Shown here piece after piece: positions 16,226 to 23,410 of a stretch of 64,000 nucleotides of DNA (positions are counted from its first letter, which is position 1; each line of letters opens with the position of its first letter). The notes under the pieces were generated by a model, which searched no databases, was not told the DNA's origin, and worked only from the letters and a program-made list of their open reading frames with translations. The stretch covers positions 558,001 through 622,000 of the forward strand of contig NZ_VFPH01000002.1 in assembly GCF_006717045.1 (NCBI RefSeq), given 5' to 3'. This stretch comes from Pseudonocardia cypriaca. GTDB taxonomy: Bacteria > Actinomycetota > Actinomycetes > Mycobacteriales > Pseudonocardiaceae. Made by a program: the position numbers and the translations under genes.

Positions 16226-16786
16226 TCATTCCTGGCGCAGCACGGCCTCGATCTCGATGGCGATCTGCACCTTGTCGCTGACGACGACACCGCTGCCGTC
16301 GAGCGGCATCTTGATGTCGACGCCGAAATCGTTGCGATCGATCGTGGTCGAGGCGGAGAAGCCGATGCGGGTGCCGCCGCCTGCGTCCGGTCCGATGCCG
16401 CCCACCTCCACGGCCAGCGGCACCGACCGGGTCACGCCCTTGATCGTGAGCTGCCCGTCCACCACGAGGTCGTCGCCGTCGACGCGCACGCCCGTCGAGC
16501 GGAACGCCCAGGTGGGGTACCTCTCGACGTCGAAGAAGTCGGCCGAGCGGAGGTGCCGGTCGCGCTGGCCGTTACCGGTGTCGATCGAGGCCGCGTCGAT
16601 CGACGCGGTGACGGACGAGCCCGTCAGGTTCTCGCCGGTGACGATCTCCCCGGAGAAGGTGCCGAACCGGCCTCGCACCTTGCTCACCATCATGTGGCGC
16701 ACCGTGAAGGAGACGTCGGAGTGAACGGGGTCGATGTCCCAGGTACCCGCGAGGTAACCCGGAATTGCGGTAGTGGCAGTGGTCAT
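16226..16786 (-). CDS. YceI-family lipid-binding protein
   Basis: The protein has 186 residues and the YceI lipocalin-like beta barrel, with the family pattern GTWDIDPVHSDVSFTVRHMM at residues 14-33, then GTFSGEI, SVTASIDAASIDTGNGQRD and FGVDIKMPL. YceI proteins bind isoprenoids or fatty acyl amides and are often induced by stress. No signal peptide is present, so it is cytoplasmic, unlike periplasmic E. coli YceI. An ECF promoter lies 30 bases upstream. It is monocistronic, with a 64-base gap before the permease-like remnant. Confidence 0.92.
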   Translation of the reverse strand: MTTATTAIPGYLAGTWDIDPVHSDVSFTVRHMMVSKVRGRFGTFSGEIVTGENLTGSSVTASIDAASIDTGNGQRDRHLRSADFFDVERYPTWAFRSTGVRVDGDDLVVDGQLTIKGVTRSVPLAVEVGGIGPDAGGGTRIGFSASTTIDRNDFGVDIKMPLDGSGVVVSDKVQIAIEIEAVLRQE

Positions 16787-16815
16787 CTGATCTCCCAGGG
16801 TTTCGGACGTCTCAG

Positions 16816-16846
16816 CGAGGACCGGGAGGCCGCTCGATCCGTGACA
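16816..16846 (-). promoter_or_regulatory. ECF promoter of the YceI gene
   Basis: The minus strand reads TGTCACG (16840-16846), 16 bases, GGTCCTCG (16816-16823). The YceI ATG follows 30 bases downstream. Confidence 0.75.
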
Positions 16847-16902
16847 TCGGTATCGGGAGTTCCTCCGTCCTTTTCCACGCGCAGCGCGGGCCCGGACGGT
16901 GG

Positions 16903-16933
16903 TGTCACGGATCGGGCCGCCGTCCGGTCCTCG
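16903..16933 (+). promoter_or_regulatory. ECF promoter of the patatin/glycosyltransferase operon
   Basis: TGTCACG (16903-16909), 16 bases, GGTCCTCG (16926-16933). The patatin ATG lies 41 bases downstream. It diverges from the YceI promoter with 56 bases between the -35 boxes. Confidence 0.75.
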
Positions 16934-16973
16934 TTGGGGAACGCACCCGGCGCCGTGGCGAGGAAGGTGGACC

Positions 16974-17984
16974 ATGAGGTTCGGCGAGTGGCCGTCCTGC
17001 GAGACGCGCCCCACCACGACGGGCGGCAACGGGACGAGCCCACCGTTGTCGGGCCGGACGGCCGTGGGCCCGGAGCCTGCCGGCCTGGGCGCCCTTCCCC
17101 GTCCCGTCGCGGCGGTGGTGGGTGGCGGCGGCGTGTTCGGCGCGGCGCAGGTCGGCGTCGGATACGCGCTGGAGCAGCGCGGATTCGTCCCGGATCTGAT
17201 CTTCGGAACCTCGGTCGGCGCCCTCAACGGGGCGATCGTGGCCGCGCACCCCGGCACCGCCGCGTCATGGCTGGACCACGTGTGGACCAGGCTGCGCCGA
17301 CGTGACGTGTTCCCGCTCGGCTACCCGTCCTCACGCGTCAGCGTCTTCGCCGATCACGGCCTGCGCCGGCTGATCGCCCGTGCCGGGCTGCCGTCGCGGA
17401 TCGAGCAGCTGGCGATCCCGTTCAGCGCGGTCGCCATGGACCTGGTCAGCGGGGCTCAGGTGTTGCTCGACCACGGTGATCTCGAGTCGGCGCTGCTGGC
17501 CAGCGCCGCCATTCCCGGCGTCCTGCCCCCGGTGCTGCGCGCCGGCCGGATGCTCGTCGACGGCGGGGTGATCGCCTTCGTCCCGGTGCGCGCAGCCCAC
17601 CAGGCCGGAGCGGCCAGCGTCGTGGTGCTGCCGACCGGGCCGGCGAGCTGGCCGCTGCGCCCGACCATCCCGCGCAGGCGGGCCGGTGCGATCGCCGCCC
17701 GGGCCGGGCTGCTGATGTGGCACCACCAGATCGAGCGCGACCTGCACGAGGTGTCCGAGCACATCCCGACCGTCGTCCTGCCGACCGGCATCGAGGCCTG
17801 GCCCTCCCCGTGGGACTTCGGCCACTCCGGGCGGTTGATCAGCACCGCGTCCTCAGCGGCGGCGCGCTTCCTCGACCGGTTGCAGATCAGCGGGCCCGGC
17901 CTGTACCGGGCGGAGCACCCCCCGGCGGCATCGGCAGGTCCGGCCGGGGCGGCGACCCCCTCCCTGTCGGGGGCGGACCGATGA
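16974..17984 (+). CDS. patatin-like phospholipase family protein
   Basis: This 336-residue protein has the patatin fold motifs: the oxyanion loop GGGGVFGAAQVG (about 50-61), nucleophile elbow FGTSVGALNG with Ser near residue 80, and LVDGGV (about 192-197) with the catalytic Asp of the Ser-Asp dyad. The first 40 residues are Pro/Gly-rich and look disordered. It should hydrolyse acyl chains from phospholipid or another lipid. The ATG at 16974 follows AGGAAGGTGG. It is the first gene of a four-gene operon (patatin, glycosyltransferase, membrane protein, hydrolase-like protein) with overlaps or tiny gaps, suggesting modification of a membrane lipid or glycolipid. Confidence 0.9.
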   Translation: MRFGEWPSCETRPTTTGGNGTSPPLSGRTAVGPEPAGLGALPRPVAAVVGGGGVFGAAQVGVGYALEQRGFVPDLIFGTSVGALNGAIVAAHPGTAASWLDHVWTRLRRRDVFPLGYPSSRVSVFADHGLRRLIARAGLPSRIEQLAIPFSAVAMDLVSGAQVLLDHGDLESALLASAAIPGVLPPVLRAGRMLVDGGVIAFVPVRAAHQAGAASVVVLPTGPASWPLRPTIPRRRAGAIAARAGLLMWHHQIERDLHEVSEHIPTVVLPTGIEAWPSPWDFGHSGRLISTASSAAARFLDRLQISGPGLYRAEHPPAASAGPAGAATPSLSGADR

Positions 17985-19204
17985 GCACCATCGCGTTCCT
18001 CAACATCGGCATGCACGGGCGCGTCAACCCGACGCTGCCGGTCGTGGCCGAGCTCGTGCGGCGCGGCCACTCCGTCACTTACCACGCCACGCCCGCCTTC
18101 CGGGAGGAGATCGAGGCCACCGGCGCGACCGTGCACCTCTACCCCGGGGGCGACCAGCCGCTCCCCGACCCGCCGACGCCGGTCACGCTGGTGGAGGGGC
18201 TCGCGCGCACCACGGTCCGCGTGCTGCCCACCGTGCTCTCCGAACTGCGTCACGTCCGGCCCGACCTGATCGTCCACGACAACGCCTGCCCGTGGGGCGC
18301 GGTCGCCGCCCGCGAGCTCGGGGTGCCGGCGGCGTCGTCGTTCACCACGTTCGCGTTCGACCGGCACGTGCCCAGCCCCACCCGCGCCTCGCGGGACCTG
18401 CTCGCCGAGGCGGCGGCTCGCCGCCGCAGCCTCCTCGGCTACCTGCGATCGCGCTGGGAGCTGCACCGGCGCTTCGACACGCGCGGGTTGCCGCTGATCG
18501 ACCTGGGGAACATCCGCCAGCCGCTCAACCTGGTCTACACCTCGCGGGTCTTCCAGCCCGCCGTCGAGTACTTCGACCAGTCCTACCGGTTCGTCGGACC
18601 GAGCATCGGCGCCCGCCCGGCCGACCCGTCGTTCCCGCTCGATCGGCTGCGGGACCCCGTGCTGTACGCCTCGCTGGGCACCGTCTTCAACGCCGACCCG
18701 CAGCTGTTGCGCGGCTTCGCCACCGCGCTCGTCCCGCTGGGCGGCACCGTGGTCGTCTCCACCGGGCAGACCGATCCCGCCGCGCTGGGGCCGTTGCCGG
18801 CGAACGTCCTCGCCCGCCGCTCCGTGCCGCAACCGGAGGTGCTGGCCCGCGCGGCGCTGTTCGTCACCCACGGCGGGATGAACAGCGTCAACGAGGCCAC
18901 GTACGCCGGCGTTCCGATGCTGGTGGTCCCGCAGGGCGCTGACCAGCCGCTGGTGGCCCGTCGCGTCGTCGAGCTGGGCGCCGGCCTGTCGATCGGCACC
19001 CGGGATGCGGCCGTGGACCGCGTGCACGCCCTCGCGCGGCGTCTGCTCGACGACCCCCGCTACCGGGCGGGCGCAGTCGACCTGCAGGTCGCCCAGCGCC
19101 GGGCCGGCGGCTACCGGCGCGCCGCCGACGAGATCGAGCGCTACCTGCACCCGGCCGGTCCGGTCACCCGGACGACCCCTGCCGATCCGCTACGACGGCA
19201 CTGA
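17981..19204 (+). CDS. MGT/GT1-family glycosyltransferase
   Basis: This 407-residue GT-B enzyme has an N-terminal domain starting IAFLNIGMHGRVNPTLPVVA, with the H-G-R-x-N-P acceptor-side motif of macrolide-type transferases, and a C-terminal nucleotide-sugar domain with THGGMNSVNEATYAGVPMLV near residue 298-317 followed by PQGADQPLVARRV. It is cytosolic or peripherally membrane-bound. The acceptor could be a polyketide, sterol or lipid; the operon partners favour a lipid. The ATG overlaps the patatin stop by four bases (ATGA). Confidence 0.9.
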   Translation: MSTIAFLNIGMHGRVNPTLPVVAELVRRGHSVTYHATPAFREEIEATGATVHLYPGGDQPLPDPPTPVTLVEGLARTTVRVLPTVLSELRHVRPDLIVHDNACPWGAVAARELGVPAASSFTTFAFDRHVPSPTRASRDLLAEAAARRRSLLGYLRSRWELHRRFDTRGLPLIDLGNIRQPLNLVYTSRVFQPAVEYFDQSYRFVGPSIGARPADPSFPLDRLRDPVLYASLGTVFNADPQLLRGFATALVPLGGTVVVSTGQTDPAALGPLPANVLARRSVPQPEVLARAALFVTHGGMNSVNEATYAGVPMLVVPQGADQPLVARRVVELGAGLSIGTRDAAVDRVHALARRLLDDPRYRAGAVDLQVAQRRAGGYRRAADEIERYLHPAGPVTRTTPADPLRRH

Positions 19205-19207
19205 CCG

Positions 19208-19699
19208 ATGTCGCCTGCCGTCGTCGTCCTGCTGCTGTTGGCCGGGCTGTCCGAGGCACTCGGGCGCCTGCTGCCCGTGATAGCTCGCCGGTCCGGCACG
19301 TCGCGGAGCGTCGTGGCCGGGCTGCTGTTGACCGGTGCCGTGGTCGAGGGCACCGTGTTCGCACTCTGGCCGCTCACCGCGTGGTCCCTCGCCCGGCTGG
19401 TGCAGCCCGCTCCACCTCCGGACGTGGTCGTGCCGGCCTGGACACCGGGCCAGCTCGCCCCACTGGTGCTCGCCGCCGTCCTCGCGTTCCCGCTGCTCGG
19501 GCCCCTGCTGCACCTGCTGCTCCTGGTGGCGGTCGGGGCGGGCCTCGCCGGCCCACTCGGCGCGGCGACCGGGCTGGGCTGGTGGGCCGCCGCCGGCTGC
19601 GTGGCCGTCGCCGGACTCGGGCTGGCCCTCGCCGTCGAGGCCGTTCGGCGCCTCGTCGGGACGATCGGCGCCACCGGGGCGGCGGAGCCCCAGCCATGA
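19208..19699 (+). CDS. four-helix membrane protein of unknown function
   Basis: The protein has 163 residues with four hydrophobic segments: about residues 3-17, 34-58, 83-110 and 120-145. It has no recognisable motif. The ATG follows the glycosyltransferase stop by three bases and its own stop overlaps the next start, so it is part of the operon. It may anchor or flip the product of its neighbours, which is inference from context only. Confidence 0.7.
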   Translation: MSPAVVVLLLLAGLSEALGRLLPVIARRSGTSRSVVAGLLLTGAVVEGTVFALWPLTAWSLARLVQPAPPPDVVVPAWTPGQLAPLVLAAVLAFPLLGPLLHLLLLVAVGAGLAGPLGAATGLGWWAAAGCVAVAGLGLALAVEAVRRLVGTIGATGAAEPQP

Positions 19700-20691
19700 G
19701 CGAGCTCCTGCTCCTGCTCTTGGCCGGCGGGGTCGGGCCGGTCCTGCTCGCCGAGGCGCTCCTCGCCCGGTACGAGGTGCTGGCGTACACGGCCGGCTGG
19801 CGGGCTCCCACCACCGAGCTCCCGGAGGGCATGCCCCATGCCCTCGGCGCGGCCGCCGACCGTCCCCCGGACGCCTACCTGGTGTACCTCGACGGCATCG
19901 GGAAGCGCCGCTTCCGCGACAGCCGCGACGGCGGCCGGCTGGTCAAGACGCTGATCGCCGGGGCGCCGGAGCTGCGGGTGCTGGGTCAGGTGCTGCCCTA
20001 CTCGCCGCTGGCCGATCCGCTCGCCGACCGGCCGGTGTGGGCGTGGCTACGCCGGCACGTCGGGCTGCTGCTGTTCCTGCACAACGTCATGCAGATCTTC
20101 GTAGCCGCCGACCGCCGGTACCGCCCCCTCTACAACCGCGCCGTCGGCACTCAGATCGCCACCCAGCTCCGGCTCGCGGGCTACCGGCCCGGCAGCGGCA
20201 TCCCGGTGGTGCTGCTCAGCTACAGCGGCGGCGCCCAGGTCGCCACCGGCGCAGTCGACGAGCTGCACGCGCAGCTGCGCTCCCCGCTCCTGCTGATCAC
20301 CCTCGGCGGGTTCCACAACGGCGCCAACGACCTCACGCACGCCCGGCACCTGCACCTGCTCACCAGCGCCGAAGACCGGATCGAGCGGGTCGGCACCTGG
20401 ATCTTCCCGCAGCGCTGGCGGTTGTTCCGGCGCAGCGGGTGGAACCGGGCCCGACGCGCCGGAAGGGTCACCGTGCACCGGCTCGACCCGGCCACCCACG
20501 TCGGGCCCCGCAGCTACATCAGCCCCGAGGCCCAGCTGCCGGACGGCCGCAGCCACCTCGACCGCACCGCCGACACGGTCATCTCGCTCATCCGGGCGGA
20601 GCGCAGCGCCACAGCGGCGACGGAGGACGAGCAGCACCAAGGCCCTCGACAAGGGCGGCACCCGGGCAGGACGGACCGGCCCGACGGGTGA
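19696..20691 (+). CDS. membrane-anchored alpha/beta-hydrolase-like protein
   Basis: The protein has 331 residues. An N-terminal hydrophobic helix (about 2-25) anchors it, followed by a soluble domain with AYLVYLDGIGKRRF (first strand), VVLLSYSGGAQVATGAVDEL around residue 172-191, which looks like a nucleophile elbow of the form S-Y-S-G-G, and LLITLGGFHNGANDL. The pattern is that of serine hydrolases of the alpha/beta fold, but the family is not named and the catalytic acid and His are not certain. The C-terminal 25 residues are polar and Gln/Arg-rich. It ends the operon 30 bases before the convergent CBS gene. Confidence 0.7.
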   Translation: MSELLLLLLAGGVGPVLLAEALLARYEVLAYTAGWRAPTTELPEGMPHALGAAADRPPDAYLVYLDGIGKRRFRDSRDGGRLVKTLIAGAPELRVLGQVLPYSPLADPLADRPVWAWLRRHVGLLLFLHNVMQIFVAADRRYRPLYNRAVGTQIATQLRLAGYRPGSGIPVVLLSYSGGAQVATGAVDELHAQLRSPLLLITLGGFHNGANDLTHARHLHLLTSAEDRIERVGTWIFPQRWRLFRRSGWNRARRAGRVTVHRLDPATHVGPRSYISPEAQLPDGRSHLDRTADTVISLIRAERSATAATEDEQHQGPRQGRHPGRTDRPDG

Positions 20692-20721
20692 GCCCGATGT
20701 TCCCTCCGCAGCCCGAAGCGG

Positions 20722-21153
20722 TCAGGGCGCGAAGCTCATCCGACACAGATCGGCGAGCTCGACCATCCCGACGAGCCGCCGGCCCTCGACGACCGGCAGG
20801 TGCCGGATGCCGTGGGACAGCATCAGCCGGGCCGCGTCCTCGGCGACGGCATCGGCTCGGACCGTCACCGGCTTCGCCGTGACGACCTGGCTGACGCGCG
20901 TGTCCTCGGGGCTCCGACCGTGGGCCACCGCCCTGGTGATCTCGGCGGCGGTGATCATCGCGACGGGTTCGCGGGTGTCGTCGTCCACCACCACGAGCGC
21001 AGGGTCGTGGAGGTGCTCGATCATGTAGGCGGCCGCGGCGAGGTGGGCTTCCGGTTCGATCGTCGCGGGCGGTCTCATGACCTGCCCGACGGTCCGCCTG
21101 CGTGAGAGGTGGGCCGTTGCGGTTTCCACCGGTGACGGGGAACGAGTGCTCAT
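20722..21153 (-). CDS. CBS-pair domain protein
   Basis: This 143-residue protein consists of two CBS motifs: VGQVMRPPATIEPEAHLAAA to ITAAEITRAVAHGR (about 22-80) and VSQVVTAKPVTVRADAVAED to VVEGRRLVGMVELADLCRMS (about 87-140). CBS pairs bind adenosyl ligands such as AMP, ATP or SAM and regulate other proteins; stand-alone pairs are common in actinobacterial stress regulons. The ATG at 21153 overlaps the stop of the upstream acetyltransferase remnant (21150-21152). It is the last gene of the unit that starts at the ECF promoter 22887-22917. Confidence 0.9.
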   Translation of the reverse strand: MSTRSPSPVETATAHLSRRRTVGQVMRPPATIEPEAHLAAAAYMIEHLHDPALVVVDDDTREPVAMITAAEITRAVAHGRSPEDTRVSQVVTAKPVTVRADAVAEDAARLMLSHGIRHLPVVEGRRLVGMVELADLCRMSFAP

Positions 21154-21442
21154 GATGATCCGTCCTGGTTCTCGACGTTGGGTGTCGGCACGTCCAGATC
21201 GCCTCGACGGAGGCGGTACACCTCGAGCGTGAGGTCGTAGTACTCGTCCGTCACGCCGCCCGCATCGTCGCGATGTCGGGCACCCGCTCCACCGCCGGCG
21301 CGAGCCATCTCGACACGTCGCCGGCACCGTAGACGGCGAGCGCGGCATCGGCGTCGTCGAGGATCCACGGCCGCAGGAGGAGCCGGGCCGTGCGGATGCA
21401 CTTCCCGTCGACGGACAGATCGTGCTTCCCACCGGGTGCCAT
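21150..21442 (-). pseudogene. GNAT acetyltransferase remnant with internal deletion
   Basis: The 63-residue frame from ATG 21442 contains IRTARLLLRPWILDDADAAL, the first strand and helix of RimJ/RimL-type GNAT enzymes, then VSRWLAPAVERVPDIATMRA and a stop at 21251. A second frame continues at once with TDEYYDLTLEVYRLRRGDLD, the usual last strand of the same family, and stops at 21150. About 100 residues, including the acetyl-CoA loop, are missing between them. The start overlaps the mutarotase stop and the end overlaps the CBS start, so the relic is still embedded in the operon. Confidence 0.65.
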
Positions 21443-21921
21443 CACGGGCTTCTCTGCCCGTTCGGGGAGAGGACGCTGGACGGTGTCACGTCCAGCCCCT
21501 TCCGCAGGATGAAGTTCCCCTGCTCCCTGGCGTCTCCGGTGAGGATCAGTCCATAGCAGTTCCTGACCTGCTCGTGGAATTCCCGGTGCGGAACTGCGGC
21601 GATCGAGCACCGGAACCCCAGTGCGTCATCGACCTCGACCTGCACCGCACGTCGCACCTCGCACGACGGTCCCGACTCGGCGTGTTCCACCTGCCTGACG
21701 GGATCGGCGACGAAGCTGGTGTCGAGCTGCACCGCCGACAGGACGGCACGCACCGCCTGCAGGATGTCGGCGCCGCCCATCTGCACCACCGTGCCGCGCA
21801 GCTGTCCGTCCTGGCCGACGAGGTAGCACGAATCCACCACGGCGACCTCGTCGCCGTGCCCCATCGCCCACAACAGGAACAGCACGTCGGGCGGAAGGCG
21901 GGGATCAACGCTCCTGATCAT
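21442..21921 (-). CDS. RbsD/FucU-family sugar mutarotase-like protein
   Basis: This 159-residue protein starts IRSVDPRLPPDVLFLLWAMG and HGDEVAVVDSCYL, the diagnostic N-terminus of RbsD/FucU proteins with the catalytic His of the GHGD motif, followed by VQMGGADILQAVRAVLSAVQ. The usual C-terminal tyrosine motif is seen as NCYGLILTGD; FILRKGLDVTP follows. FucU interconverts anomers of L-fucose and RbsD those of ribose. The last 15 residues extend beyond the usual end. A 23-residue ORF ends 12 bases upstream and the GNAT remnant follows with overlap. Confidence 0.85.
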   Translation of the reverse strand: MIRSVDPRLPPDVLFLLWAMGHGDEVAVVDSCYLVGQDGQLRGTVVQMGGADILQAVRAVLSAVQLDTSFVADPVRQVEHAESGPSCEVRRAVQVEVDDALGFRCSIAAVPHREFHEQVRNCYGLILTGDAREQGNFILRKGLDVTPSSVLSPNGQRSP

Positions 21922-21933
21922 TCGGACCGGCCC

Positions 21934-22005
21934 TCATCCCGCGACCGGGACCCGTCCGCCCTCGGCGGCCACCCCGTGGATGACCGAGACCTTCGGTTGC
22001 TCCAT
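21934..22005 (-). CDS. 23-residue ORF with strong ribosome binding site
   Basis: GAAGGAG lies six bases before an ATG at 22005, and the frame reads MEQPKVSVIHGVAAEGGRVP plus three residues to a TGA at 21934. The start signal is better than that of most genes nearby. The product has no known match. It may be a real micropeptide, a leader whose translation affects the mutarotase gene 12 bases downstream, or the front of a deleted gene. Confidence 0.4.
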   Translation of the reverse strand: MEQPKVSVIHGVAAEGGRVPVAG

Positions 22006-22048
22006 GGGTGTCTCCTTCGACTGCGACGGTGTGCGTGATCGGTGTGCG

Positions 22049-22080
22049 CCCGCCGCCGGCGGCGGGTGCCGCCGGCGGCA
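22049..22080. repeat. two adjacent perfect palindromes
   Basis: An 18-base perfect palindrome (CCCGCCGCC/GGCGGCGGG, 22049-22066) is followed without a gap by a 14-base perfect palindrome (TGCCGCC/GGCGGCA, 22067-22080). They lie between the epimerase stop and the 23-residue ORF. In RNA they could form one or two very stable hairpins, acting as a terminator or processing site that separates the epimerase from the mutarotase genes. There is no T-tract. Confidence 0.55.
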
Positions 22081-22090
22081 GGCTCGCGAA

Positions 22091-22837
22091 CTACTGCCGC
22101 TGGGCGAGCCACGTGCGGAGGGTGATCTCCCCGAGCTGGGCGTCCGGGCCCGGGAGGAGCGTCCGCTCGCTGATCCGCGCGCCGGAGTAGCTGGCCTGCT
22201 CATCGGTGACGACCTCGCGAGGGTCGTCGGCCGCCGCAAGTGCCTTGCGCACCAGCTCGTCGAGCCGGAACTGCTCGGGGCCACCGATCTCGCGGATCCC
22301 GTTCAGCGGTTCCCCCACCGCGACGCGGCCGACCCCGGCGGCGACGTCGTCGGAGGCCATCGGCTGGAACAGGACCGGCGGCAGGTGGACCTTCCCGTCC
22401 ACCGTGCTCAGGTCCGCGATGCCCCTGACGAACTCGAAGAACTGGGTGGCGTGCACGATCGAGTACGGCCGGCCGGAATCGCGGATCAGCTTCTCCTGCT
22501 CGATCTTCGCGCGGAAGTAGCCCGACTCCGACAGCCGGTCCGTGCCGACCACCGACAGCGCCACGTAGTGCCCCACCCCGGCCTTCGCCGAGTACTCCAG
22601 CAGGTTCGTGGTCGAGGTCCGGAAGAACTCCATCACCGCGTCGTCGGCGAACGACGGCGAGTTCGAGACATCCACCACGACCGCCGCGCCGTCGAGCGCC
22701 TCCGCGAGCCCTTCACCCGTCAACGTGTTCACGCCGGTGTTCGGGGCCGCCGACACCGCCTCGTGGCCGTGCTCGCCCAGCTTGGTCACCAGCTTCGACC
22801 CGATCAGCCCGGTACCACCGATCACAACGACCTTCAC
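22091..22837 (-). CDS. NmrA/NAD(P)-binding SDR-like epimerase or oxidoreductase
   Basis: This 248-residue atypical short-chain dehydrogenase has the Rossmann motif VVVIGGTGLIGSKLV at residues 3-17, a DVSNSPSFADD segment after beta-4, and YVALSVVGTDRLSESGYFRA in place of the usual YxxxK. It thus resembles NmrA/NAD-epimerase type proteins, often annotated as SDR family oxidoreductases. ECF41 sigma factors typically control genes for such epimerases, oxidoreductases or carboxymuconolactone decarboxylases. The ECF promoter at 22887-22917 lies 50 bases upstream, consistent with that rule. Confidence 0.88.
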   Translation of the reverse strand: MKVVVIGGTGLIGSKLVTKLGEHGHEAVSAAPNTGVNTLTGEGLAEALDGAAVVVDVSNSPSFADDAVMEFFRTSTTNLLEYSAKAGVGHYVALSVVGTDRLSESGYFRAKIEQEKLIRDSGRPYSIVHATQFFEFVRGIADLSTVDGKVHLPPVLFQPMASDDVAAGVGRVAVGEPLNGIREIGGPEQFRLDELVRKALAAADDPREVVTDEQASYSGARISERTLLPGPDAQLGEITLRTWLAQRQ

Positions 22838-22886
22838 GACGCATCCCTTCGTCCGAGCCCGCTCTCGTACGGAGCGGCGCCGGAAG

Positions 22887-22917
22887 CGAGGACAGGACAG
22901 CCGTCGGATTCGTGACG
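22887..22917 (-). promoter_or_regulatory. ECF promoter of the SDR/mutarotase/CBS operon
   Basis: The minus strand reads CGTCACG (22911-22917), 16 bases, TGTCCTCG (22887-22894), 50 bases before the SDR ATG. Confidence 0.75.
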
Positions 22918-22951
22918 GCCAGGTCCGCCACGGTCACGGTGCCGGTCCTCG

Positions 22952-22980
22952 TGTCACGGCCGGGGCGTCCATCCGGTCCT
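22952..22980 (+). promoter_or_regulatory. ECF promoter of the cupin/LtrA/flavoprotein operon
   Basis: TGTCACG (22952-22958), 16 bases, GGTCCT (22975-22980), 33 bases before the cupin ATG. It is divergent from the SDR promoter, 34 bases between -35 boxes. Confidence 0.75.
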
Positions 22981-23012
22981 ACTGGCGGCACACCCGCACC
23001 CGAGGAGGACAC

Positions 23013-23408
23013 ATGGACCCGACGCCCCTGATCGAAACCGCGCGGGCGCACGTCGAGTGGGCGCGGGCGGCGGCTCACGGCCGCAGCACGCACACCGTGC
23101 ACGGCGGCCACGACCGCGCGCTCCGGCAGGCCGTGGTCGCCCTGAGAGCCGGCACCACGCTGCACGAGCACCACAACACGCGGGAGGCGACGTTGCAGGT
23201 GCTCGCGGGCCGCGTCCGGCTGACCACCGGCACGCAGGTGGTGGAGGCCGTGACGGGCGACCTCGTCACGGTGCCCACCGAGGCCCACACCCTCGACGCG
23301 GTCGAGGACTCCGCGCTGCTGCTCACCGTCGCCCTCGGTGCGCTCGACACCGTCGCCGTGGTGGGCAGCGCCGGCCCGGCCTACTCGTGGCAGGAGGACT
23401 GGGCGTAG
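23013..23408 (+). CDS. cupin-domain protein
   Basis: The protein has 131 residues and a single cupin barrel. Motif 1 is TTLHEHHNTREATLQVLAGR, with His ligands and Glu, and motif 2 is GDLVTVPTEAHTLDAVEDSA. Metal binding is likely; the reaction is unknown. GAGGAGGAC precedes the ATG at 23013. It is the first gene of a three-gene operon with the LtrA-type membrane protein (three bases downstream) and the flavoprotein. The other cupin in the window (12727-13161) is also the first gene behind an ECF promoter of the same type. Confidence 0.85.
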   Translation: MDPTPLIETARAHVEWARAAAHGRSTHTVHGGHDRALRQAVVALRAGTTLHEHHNTREATLQVLAGRVRLTTGTQVVEAVTGDLVTVPTEAHTLDAVEDSALLLTVALGALDTVAVVGSAGPAYSWQEDWA

Positions 23409-23410
23409 CC

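Noticed and set aside
22931..22951. Further ECF-like site GGTCACG...GGTCCTCG
   Set aside because: The two boxes are separated by only five bases, so it cannot be a promoter of the same type.
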